NCBI GenBank assembly: GCA_050874385.1
Contig: JBNMKO010000078.1
Location: forward strand, 1-15,752
Length of the DNA: 15,752 nucleotides
Direction: 5' to 3'
Source of the DNA: CAG-882 sp050874385
GTDB lineage: Bacteria; Bacillota; Clostridia; Lachnospirales; Lachnospiraceae
A program made the position numbers and the translations under genes. Under the pieces are notes generated by a model. That model made no database searches, was not told the DNA's origin, and saw only the letters and a program-made list of their open reading frames with translations. Below are positions 1 through 4,481 of the stretch, piece by piece; within the stretch, counting starts at the first letter, position 1, and each line of letters opens with the position of its first letter.

Positions 1-255
1 AAGTAGCCGCCTGATAGTATCTATATAGTATGACACGGTTTTAGTAGAGAGCTTAGTTGCCTTAGTAGTGGCAAATAGTTTGAGGATATATTCATTACTA
101 TCATCGGTAGTCGCGGGAAGTGTCTCACATTCTGTAATTGTGTAGTGCGATAGATTTTTAATAAGAACTTCTTTAAGAATGGATAGTGAGGCAGGTTCTA
201 GGTGAGAACTCATTGACATTATAATATTATTCATAATTTTTTCAGATACATTCAT
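1..255 (-). CDS. Tyrosine recombinase / phage-type integrase, N-terminal part (runs off left edge)
   Basis: The 85 residues visible read leftward from an ATG at 255 without a stop. A good Shine-Dalgarno (AAAGGAG, complement of 264-270) sits 8 nt upstream. The segment ILKLFATTKATKLSTKTVSYY (about residues 57-77), continuing into IDTIRRLL, matches the SAM-like core-binding domain that opens tyrosine recombinases: a short helix, then a 'LS..T...Y...IR.LL' helix. The catalytic domain with its R-H-R-Y residues would lie outside the window, so activity cannot be judged. Such enzymes integrate or excise mobile elements, and its position at the edge of an AT-rich accessory stretch fits an integrated element. 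Family assignment rests on this domain only; another helix-rich DNA-binding protein is possible but less likely. Confidence 0.72.
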   Translation of the reverse strand, partial: MNVSEKIMNNIIMSMSSHLEPASLSILKEVLIKNLSHYTITECETLPATTDDSNEYILKLFATTKATKLSTKTVSYYIDTIRRLL

Positions 256-640
256 AAAGTGAACTCCTTTGTTTTCTTTGCATCATAGCATATTTATATA
301 TACTTTTTTAGTATTATGACAAGTTATGGAAGGGTATTGCATTCAAATAATATCATATATAATAATCGCAAGAAGCAAAAAATAGAGCTTGACTGTGATA
401 AAAATAAAATATATAATCTAAGCTATAGAAGTTCTTGTTTACTGGTTGGTTCAAATAAATTTGTGTGAGTTAATAAGAGAGTATATTGGTAAGATACACA
501 CAAGACACAAAAGAGCCTTTAAAGGCTTGATTTTAAGGGTTCACTGTCTCGATACAGGAAGCAGCGGAGAACGGTAAGTTCTAATATTGCCCGGTTTTAA
601 AGGGTTTGAGTTGGTGTGGGAAGCTACGGAAAAAGGTACG
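256..640. other. Gene-free AT-rich stretch next to the recombinase
   Basis: No ORF here has a start codon with a ribosome binding site. One + frame reads as protein-like text around 499-640 (RAFKGLILRVHCLDTG, a stop, then KGFELVWEATEKGT and a stop), which could be a decayed gene end. The phrase TTTAAAGG recurs imperfectly (about 519 and 597). Being upstream of a recombinase gene, it is a reasonable place for an attachment site or arm-binding sites, but no duplicated att core was found in the window. No tRNA was recognised. Confidence 0.3.
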
Positions 641-660
641 TAACTAACAAATAACTAACA
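641..660. repeat. Short tandem direct repeat TAACTAACA x2
   Basis: TAACTAACA occurs at 641-649 and again at 652-660, separated by AA. Two close direct repeats between a recombinase gene and a terminator could be recombinase arm sites or the trace of a small duplication. The sequence shows only the repeat; the role is a guess. Confidence 0.4.
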
Positions 661-666
661 AAAAAT

Positions 667-713
667 GGAGGGTCACAGGCACTTGAAAGTGTTTGGAGTG
701 CCCTCCTTTTTTT
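667..713 (+). terminator. Rho-independent terminator, probably two-way
   Basis: GGAGGG (667-672) pairs with CCCTCC (701-706), extended by CAC/GTG after a bulged T. A small inner stem CACTT-GA-AAGTG lies inside, and seven T follow (707-713). On the other strand the hairpin is also followed by a T run (complement of the A run 659-665), so it can stop transcription both ways. It insulates the SOS-controlled unit that begins just downstream. Confidence 0.75.
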
Positions 714-747
714 GTTTTTTGCAGATTCCAAGATAAAAATATTATAC

Positions 748-776
748 TTTACAAGAACAAATGTTCGTGATATAAT
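748..776 (+). promoter_or_regulatory. Promoter of the two-gene unit
   Basis: TTTACA (748-753), a 17-bp spacer, and a perfect TATAAT (771-776). The calculated start (about 782-784) falls in or beside the Shine-Dalgarno at 781-786, which would leave almost no leader. A weaker upstream promoter (TTGCAG at 719-724 with TTATAC or TATACT around 742-749) is therefore an alternative. In either case the LexA box overlaps or immediately follows the promoter. Confidence 0.7.
755..766. promoter_or_regulatory. LexA (DinR) operator, SOS box
   Basis: GAACAAATGTTC fits the core of the Firmicutes SOS consensus CGAACRNRYGTTYC at every core position. It lies wholly inside the 17-bp spacer between -35 and -10, where a bound repressor would block RNA polymerase. 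This implies repression by LexA and induction on DNA damage or prophage-inducing stress. The match is seen directly; regulation is inferred. Confidence 0.8.
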
Positions 777-791
777 TAGTGAGGAGATAAT

Positions 792-1676
792 ATGGGACAA
801 ACTGAAAAGAAGCATGATTATTATGTAACAAGGTATTCTTTAATTAAAGATAAGCAATTAAGATTAGAAGATTTTTTATCTGAAAAAACAAAAGAAGAAA
901 AATTTGTTGAATGGTTAGATTCGTTTGCAAAAGAACATAGAAAAGAAATTGATTATAAGAAAACTAATTATGTAATATATTGTAAGCAGTTGCACAAATT
1001 AGGAACAAGATATTATATGATGACATTTGCAAAAAAGAAACAATTAGTAAGAGGTAAAAAAGCAGACACAGGTATAGAAACTGAAGAATTGGATGATTAT
1101 AAGGATTGCCATATATTTATTGATGTGGAACGACAGTTTTTTATTATAGAACGTAATAGTGAATTGGGCAATGACATTGTACAACAAAAGAATATTATCG
1201 CTAAGGTAATAACTCACATATTTGAAAATATATGCTTATTTTTTGAATTAGAATTGTTGACTGAAAAAAATAATTTCTGGGAATATATACATAAAAATAA
1301 TGGTAAAATAGTAGAGATAGAATTTCAATTTGTCACTCCTAATTTCTTGGGAATAAAAACAGTAAGAGAAATGTTACAGAAGTTGAATATATATAATAAT
1401 ACGAAATGTCAATTTAAGTTGCAAAATGATGAAGGAAAACTAATAATTGATGAAAATGATGAATTTATTAAAGATGCGGTGAAATATACTTCATGTGGGG
1501 GTGGACGTTGGAGAGCTAAAGCATTGCAGAACACAGAATCTACAAGTGAAGATACACCAACAAAATACGACTTATCAGATAATGTAAATAATTTGAATGA
1601 TACAGCATTGGAGGAAATCAAGACTGTTTTTGAAATTTTGAACAGACAAGATGAGGGAAATCATATAGGAGAGTGA
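792..1676 (+). CDS. Uncharacterised soluble protein, first gene of the SOS-controlled pair
   Basis: This 294-residue protein starts at an ATG 5 nt after GAGGAG. I do not recognise a family. It has no signal peptide or membrane helix. The N-terminus (1-60) is charged and probably helical; about 60-180 alternates hydrophobic strands and helices; the last 50 residues are acidic and probably disordered. A notable stretch lies at about 174-243: an IEFQFVTPNFLG segment, an acidic loop, then a glycine patch SCGGGRWRAKAL. The glycine-rich basic patch could bind nucleic acid or nucleotide, which is only a guess. It is very AT-rich compared with the right side of the window, suggesting acquisition by transfer. 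Six bases separate it from the membrane-protein gene behind it, so the two likely act together. The layout (soluble protein plus four-helix membrane protein, inducible, beside a recombinase and CRISPR) resembles two-gene phage-defence or toxin cassettes such as Kiwa, but no homology is claimed. Confidence 0.8.
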   Translation: MGQTEKKHDYYVTRYSLIKDKQLRLEDFLSEKTKEEKFVEWLDSFAKEHRKEIDYKKTNYVIYCKQLHKLGTRYYMMTFAKKKQLVRGKKADTGIETEELDDYKDCHIFIDVERQFFIIERNSELGNDIVQQKNIIAKVITHIFENICLFFELELLTEKNNFWEYIHKNNGKIVEIEFQFVTPNFLGIKTVREMLQKLNIYNNTKCQFKLQNDEGKLIIDENDEFIKDAVKYTSCGGGRWRAKALQNTESTSEDTPTKYDLSDNVNNLNDTALEEIKTVFEILNRQDEGNHIGE

Positions 1677-1682
1677 TAGCTT

Positions 1683-2288
1683 ATGAAAAAAAATGTGTTA
1701 ATAAAAATAGGGATACCTATTGGAGTTGTAGTTGTAAGCTTTTTTCTATCAAAAAAATTTGATTATACTGATAGTAAAGTTATATGCTATGATTTTGTAT
1801 TAACGACTTTAATAGCTTTTTTTTCTATAGGATTAGCAATAGTAGCCTTGCTTTTTACAATCTTAGATAAATTTAAAGAATCTGTAGCAAATATTGATGT
1901 TTATATAGAGTTTTCTCAAAAAATATTAAAAAGTATATCTGATGCAGTTATTGCCATATTAGTGTGTATTATAATAGTTTCAACAGCATTCTTTTTGGAT
2001 CAAATAATACAGACAATAGTTTGTATAAATATAAAAGAAATTATTTTAATAAGCACATTTATTATTTCATTATTGGAAATGATAGATATAGCAGTGTCAA
2101 TACACATGTTGGTTAATAATGTAATGAGCAGAGCAAATGCAGTGGATAAAGATTTTAAAGTTTCATTAGAAGAGAAAAGTATTATAGAAGCATCAAGACA
2201 TTTGGACAGAAGTGGAATTAATGATTTAAAGGATCATATAAAGCTTTTAATCATTAAGCAGAATATTGATAAGGATATTAAAAAATAG
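1683..2288 (+). CDS. Small four-helix membrane protein, second gene of the SOS-controlled pair
   Basis: This 201-residue protein has an AGGAGAG ribosome binding site 9 nt before the ATG; the site lies in the end of the previous gene. Four hydrophobic segments are visible at about 5-23, 38-60, 87-108 and 117-145, followed by a charged, probably cytoplasmic tail of about 55 residues. No enzymatic motif was seen. It is co-transcribed with the soluble protein upstream and shares its LexA-box promoter. A small multi-helix membrane protein paired with a soluble partner is a common design for effectors that perturb the membrane or for membrane-anchored defence complexes; this is inference from layout only. 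The composition is as AT-rich as its partner. A hairpin begins over its stop codon. Confidence 0.82.
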   Translation: MKKNVLIKIGIPIGVVVVSFFLSKKFDYTDSKVICYDFVLTTLIAFFSIGLAIVALLFTILDKFKESVANIDVYIEFSQKILKSISDAVIAILVCIIIVSTAFFLDQIIQTIVCINIKEIILISTFIISLLEMIDIAVSIHMLVNNVMSRANAVDKDFKVSLEEKSIIEASRHLDRSGINDLKDHIKLLIIKQNIDKDIKK

Positions 2289-2308
2289 TTGTATTATAAA
2301 ACAACTAT
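2285..2308 (+). terminator. AT-rich hairpin at the end of the SOS-controlled unit
   Basis: ATAGTTGT (2285-2292, containing the stop codon) pairs perfectly with ACAACTAT (2301-2308) around an 8-nt loop. The T tract after it is poor (GTAAGTGTTTTG), so this is a weak terminator or an mRNA 3' stabiliser. Confidence 0.45.
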
Positions 2309-2516
2309 GTAAGTGTTTTGTAGAGAGTATGAAGAAAAGTCTATAAATAAAAACCATTTGTGCTTTGTGTATCTTTTTCTTCTTTTTATTATTAATGATA
2401 AGCCTTCTATGAATTATATTTCATTATATAAGACATATTATTTAGTATATTTTTACAGAAAAAATTTTATATTCTCTATAGTTACATATTTTAAGAAATA
2501 TGAAGCAAAGGATATC
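2309..2516 (+). other. Leader-side flank of the CRISPR array
   Basis: About 200 very AT-rich bases lie between the hairpin and the first repeat, with no ORF that has a ribosome binding site. If the array grows at its 5' end this would be the leader. No degenerate repeat and no clear -35/-10 pair were seen, and transcription may instead start inside the repeats. Confidence 0.4.
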
Positions 2517-2947
2517 GTTGTTGTTTCCGGTTATCGCTTGGTATGGTATAATAGTAGATATGTTGGGAGCAAGAAGAAGCGTGTTGTTGTTTCCGGTTAT
2601 CGCTTGGTATGGTATAATACGGAACGGTTGATGGTGAAGCACACCAGGGTTGTTGTTTCCGGTTATCGCTTGGTATGGTATAATTTACCGACAACACCAA
2701 TCACATCGCCGCGCGTTGTTGTTTCCGGTTATCGCTTGGTATGGTATAATTCCCGTAGTTTATTAAACCATATACTGCATGTTGTTGTTTCCGGTTATCG
2801 CTTGGTATGGTATAATTTTCGTTTGGGATACTTTGCTACATATCGGTTGTTGTTTCCGGTTATCGCTTGGTATGGTATAATATCGGGGATGTAAAGGTTA
2901 AAACAGATGGCGTTGTTGTTTCCGGTTATCGCTTGGTATGGTATAAT
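2517..2947 (+). CRISPR. CRISPR array, 7 identical 36-bp repeats, 6 spacers, type II(-C)-like
   Basis: Repeats lie at 2517-2552, 2583-2618, 2649-2684, 2715-2750, 2781-2816, 2846-2881 and 2912-2947, and all seven are identical. Each begins GTTGTTGTTTCC, has GGTTATCGCTTGG in the middle and ends TATGGTATAAT. Spacers are 30, 30, 30, 30, 29 and 30 bp and all differ. A 36-bp repeat with 30-bp spacers and a matching anti-repeat nearby indicates a type II, tracrRNA-dependent system. The -10 at the repeat end and 30-bp spacers resemble Neisseria-type II-C. Orientation is set as + by the repeat promoters, the terminator after the last repeat, and the anti-repeat, which complements the + transcript. No cas9, cas1 or cas2 lies in the window, so the array is either an orphan served in trans or a relic. 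Identical repeats argue against long decay. Confidence 0.97.
2544..2947 (+). promoter_or_regulatory. Extended -10 promoter inside every CRISPR repeat
   Basis: The last nine bases of each repeat are TGGTATAAT, a perfect extended -10 (TGnTATAAT), at 2544-2552, 2610-2618, 2676-2684, 2742-2750, 2808-2816, 2873-2881 and 2939-2947. No good -35 is needed or seen. Initiation about 6-7 bases later would fall in the spacer and give a crRNA with about 24 nt of guide followed by the next repeat. This is the arrangement known from Neisseria meningitidis type II-C, where crRNAs are made singly from in-repeat promoters. The motif is seen; use in vivo is inferred. Confidence 0.65.
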
Positions 2948-2957
2948 AGGGAACGAG

Positions 2958-2993
2958 AAATCCCCGTGTTTATATATCTTCGCGGGGATTTTT
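2958..2993 (+). terminator. Terminator directly after the CRISPR array
   Basis: AAATCCCCG (2958-2966) pairs with CGGGGATTT (2983-2991), and TTTTT follows (2989-2993). It lies 10 nt after the last repeat and closes transcription started in the array or in the last repeat. Confidence 0.75.
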
Positions 2994-3042
2994 ACTGTAA
3001 AAATGTGTTAAAAAAGTTGTTTTTTGAAAAAATATTAAAGAC

Positions 3043-3048
3043 TATAAT
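3043..3048 (+). promoter_or_regulatory. -10 box for the tracrRNA-like transcript
   Basis: A perfect TATAAT whose expected start (about 3054-3055) coincides with the first bases of the anti-repeat. The -35 region is only T-rich (TTTTTT at 3020-3025 with a 17-bp spacer). The 33-bp stretch 3016-3048 begins GTTGTT and ends TATAAT like the CRISPR repeat, so it may be a much-changed repeat copy. Confidence 0.5.
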
Positions 3049-3051
3049 AAA

Positions 3052-3083
3052 AAGCGATAACAAGGAACAACAAAGCGGACATA
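3052..3083 (+). ncRNA. tracrRNA-like anti-repeat, tail apparently lost
   Basis: AAGCGATAAC (3052-3061) is the exact complement of the repeat's GTTATCGCTT, and GGAACAACAA (3064-3073) complements TTGTTGTTTCC with one bulged base. AA on this strand against one G on the repeat makes the usual internal bulge. In total about 20 pairs form as a lower stem, bulge and upper stem, the duplex expected for crRNA and tracrRNA of a Cas9 system. Functional tracrRNAs continue with a nexus hairpin and terminator. Here no hairpin is visible after 3074, and only 10 bases later the oppositely oriented DUF4160 gene ends (stop at 3084). The RNA therefore looks truncated at that junction, though a tail running antisense into the gene cannot be excluded. 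Confidence 0.7.
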
Positions 3084-3362
3084 TTATTTACCATAAAAAC
3101 CAGTATCAGCTAATTGTTGCCATTTAATATACATATCTTTGTAGTTCTTTTTAATGAATTTTCGGATTTCTCTTACTTCACGGTCGTTTAATAGCCCTTG
3201 TTTTTCAACGGTGGTATCACCATTGCTCATCACAAAAAATTTTGCGGAGCCTGCCTCAGTCAGTTTTCTGTCACTTGCATGGACATGCATTGCTTCGATT
3301 ATGCAACTGGCTGTGTAATACAGATAATAGCCGCAAACCTTAAATTCATAATATTTGGGCAT
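3084..3362 (-). CDS. DUF4160 family protein
   Basis: This is a 92-residue protein. The start chosen is the ATG at 3362, which follows GGAGGGTGCAG with proper spacing; an upstream in-frame ATG at 3422 lies inside the preceding gene and lacks such a site. It has the DUF4160 pattern: N-terminal MPKYYEF and YYLYYTA strands, the HVH signature in EAMHVHASDRK, an AKFFVM strand, and a C-terminal helix ending near WQQLADTGFYGK. The molecular role of the family is unproven; members often sit in small toxin-antitoxin-like operons, commonly with DUF2442. It is third in a leftward unit with overlapping genes (its start overlaps the previous stop by 17 bp), implying coupled translation. It appears full length, and its stop lies only 10 bases from the CRISPR anti-repeat. 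Confidence 0.82.
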   Translation of the reverse strand: MPKYYEFKVCGYYLYYTASCIIEAMHVHASDRKLTEAGSAKFFVMSNGDTTVEKQGLLNDREVREIRKFIKKNYKDMYIKWQQLADTGFYGK

Positions 3363-3588
3363 CTGCACCCTCCATAAATTCTTCATTAGAGTTGAAATAG
3401 TCAAGAATAATTTGTTTTTCAATATCGTCCATGTTGGTTTCTATAACCTGATTATTATAAATAACAGCAGCGTGGTTCAGACAGTTGAGATTGAGAACAC
3501 GGATATAGTCACCTTCCTTTGTGAAAGCATATCCGTTTACAATCATATCTGCTTTATCTGCTATATCTTTAACATCAAGCTGCATCAT
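3346..3588 (-). CDS. Small uncharacterised protein, middle gene of the DUF4160 trio
   Basis: This is an 80-residue protein. A strong GGAGG lies 9 nt before the first of two adjacent ATG codons, so the first was chosen. There is no membrane helix or signal. It reads as a compact alpha/beta protein: an N-terminal helix (MMQLDVKDIADKADMIVNGY), a strand pair around YIRVLNLN and HAAVIYN, a V-IETNMDD turn, and a C-terminal helix with DIEKQIILDYF. I cannot name a family with certainty. It overlaps its upstream neighbour by 14 bp and the DUF4160 gene by 17 bp, so the three are almost certainly co-expressed and probably form a complex or a toxin-antitoxin-like set. Confidence 0.75.
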   Translation of the reverse strand: MMQLDVKDIADKADMIVNGYAFTKEGDYIRVLNLNCLNHAAVIYNNQVIETNMDDIEKQIILDYFNSNEEFMEGADAQIL

Positions 3589-3847
3589 TTATTTTGACCT
3601 CCTTTATTGGTTTTAAGAAAGCATCAACATCATAATAGAGCATCTCCAGTATCGGAATTAAATCAATATATTCTTCTACTTCTGGAAGTCCTTTGTATTT
3701 TGCCATGACAACAAGATAGCCATTATCCCACTCAAGAATTTTCGTGTACTTCTCAAGCTTCTTAGATGTTATAAAGCGAATTTTCTGTCCATTAAATTCA
3801 AAAATAGTATAATTGTCATCATTCGTGAGGATTGCATAGTTGTTCAA
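3575..3847 (-). CDS. Small uncharacterised protein, first gene of the DUF4160 trio (TTG start)
   Basis: This is a 90-residue protein if started at the TTG at 3847, which has a perfect GGAGG 7 nt upstream (complement of 3855-3859). ATG codons further upstream (3925, 3907) have no ribosome binding site, and their extra residues do not look like the rest. The visible order is a strand-rich N-terminus (NYAILTND, YTIFEFNGQKIRF), a TSKKLEKYTK helix, then WDNGYLVVMAKYK, and an acidic-aromatic EEYIDLIPILEMLYYD helix. No catalytic motif was recognised. It leads the overlapping three-gene unit with the DUF4160 protein. The rare TTG start may keep its level low, as is common for regulated toxin or antitoxin genes; that last point is inference. 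Confidence 0.7.
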   Translation of the reverse strand: MNNYAILTNDDNYTIFEFNGQKIRFITSKKLEKYTKILEWDNGYLVVMAKYKGLPEVEEYIDLIPILEMLYYDVDAFLKPIKEVKINDAA

Positions 3848-3866
3848 GTTAGTTCCTCCATTCAAT

Positions 3867-3992
3867 TTAGAAATCGTCACTTTTCGTAATAGCATTGTCT
3901 GTTTCATACTGTTTTTGAGTGGCATTGGGATTTAAATGAGTCGTGCGTTTGTCATCATTAAAATTCCTTAATTATTTCATTTGATTATTCAT
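3867..3992 (-). pseudogene. Possible short ORF broken by a stop at codon 7
   Basis: From the ATG at 3992, which overlaps the end of the 37-residue peptide gene, the frame reads MNNQMK, a TAA stop (3972-3974), then 34 protein-like residues (LRNFNDDKRTTHLNPNATQK, then QYETDNAITKSDDF) to a stop at 3867. One base change (TAA to AAA) would restore a 41-residue peptide. The polar, non-repetitive text looks more coding than chance AT-rich DNA. It sits exactly between the small peptide gene and the trio, as if part of one operon. Weak evidence; it may be random. Confidence 0.25.
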
Positions 3993-4098
3993 CTACCTCA
4001 TCTTCTTTGTCATTTTTTAAATTCATAATGAGAAGAACGATTAGTGTAATGTCTGTCACTATCTTCAATATGTCAAGAATGAGTTGTCTTTTTTTCAT
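3985..4098 (-). CDS. 37-residue single-helix membrane peptide
   Basis: The ATG at 4098 has one of the strongest ribosome binding sites in the window (GGAGGTG, complement of 4105-4111, GGAGG 8 nt before the start). The peptide is MKKRQLILDILKIVTDI, then a hydrophobic run TLIVLLIMNL (helix about residues 6-28), then a charged acidic tail KNDKEDEVDE. The design (basic N-terminus, one helix, charged tail) resembles small membrane toxins and holin-like peptides of Firmicutes type I toxin-antitoxin units, but no sequence match is claimed. Two TATAAT-like boxes on this strand lie upstream (complements of 4146-4151 and 4163-4168). It may be the first gene of the leftward unit with the DUF4160 trio. 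Confidence 0.6.
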   Translation of the reverse strand: MKKRQLILDILKIVTDITLIVLLIMNLKNDKEDEVDE

Positions 4099-4111
4099 AT
4101 GTTTCACCTCC

Positions 4112-4424
4112 GTTCACAATAATAATTGCAAAATACAAAAATGAGATTATATTTATCATAACATTATAGATTTATACTATCACTATTCTTTTATAAAATC
4201 AACATAAATGTATATTAGGGAATTGTAAATCTTTTTAATAAGCTTTTCTTAATGACTGAACTGGATGCGTCGATGGTTGGGGATGAAATGAGGTTTGAGG
4301 TTCAAGAATATTGATAAATAAAATGTGAGTTTCTTGTGTGGGATATGAATAAAATAAAGCGAAAATTAAGATGAAGCGAAAATAATATATAAATATTTTG
4401 AAGTGCAGATATTCGATTGATAAG
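4112..4424. other. AT-rich spacer between divergent genes
   Basis: It holds candidate -10 boxes for the leftward peptide gene (around 4146-4168). A short + frame around 4252-4314 (MTELDASMVGDEMRFEVQEY, then a stop) has no ribosome binding site and is probably a gene remnant or chance. AAGCGAAAAT occurs twice close together (about 4357 and 4375). No RNA gene or terminator was recognised. Confidence 0.35.
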
Positions 4425-4453
4425 TTGATTTGTTTTTCCAAATGATATATACT
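4425..4453 (+). promoter_or_regulatory. Promoter of the VanZ-like gene
   Basis: TTGATT (4425-4430), a 17-bp spacer, then TATACT (4448-4453). The expected start near 4460 lies downstream of the ATG at 4455, which supports translation from the later ATG at 4482. Confidence 0.65.
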
Positions 4454-4481
4454 TATGTCTGATGGAGAGGAGGAAAATATT

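Noticed and set aside
2517..2947. Type V (Cas12a) or type VI (Cas13) array
   Set aside because: The repeat lacks the Cas12a TCTAC-GTAGA stem and the Cas13-type ending, while a clear anti-repeat supports type II.
2313..3127. Long frames across the repeat array, e.g. one encoding recurring VVVSGYRLVWYN
   Set aside because: They are translations of CRISPR repeats (66 bp repeat plus spacer keeps frame), lack ribosome binding sites and change frame at the 29-bp spacer.
3355..3597. Rightward 80-codon frame opposite the trio
   Set aside because: It is antisense to two overlapping genes with good ribosome binding sites and has none itself.
3848..3925. N-terminal extension of the first trio gene from ATG 3925
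   Set aside because: No ribosome binding site, and a perfect GGAGG precedes the TTG at 3847.
4252..4314. 20-codon frame MTELDASMVGDEMRFEVQEY
   Set aside because: No ribosome binding site or homology; kept only as a possible remnant in the gap description.
4455..4481. Upstream ATG for the VanZ-like gene
   Set aside because: It precedes the predicted transcription start and lacks a ribosome binding site; the ATG at 4482 has a strong one.
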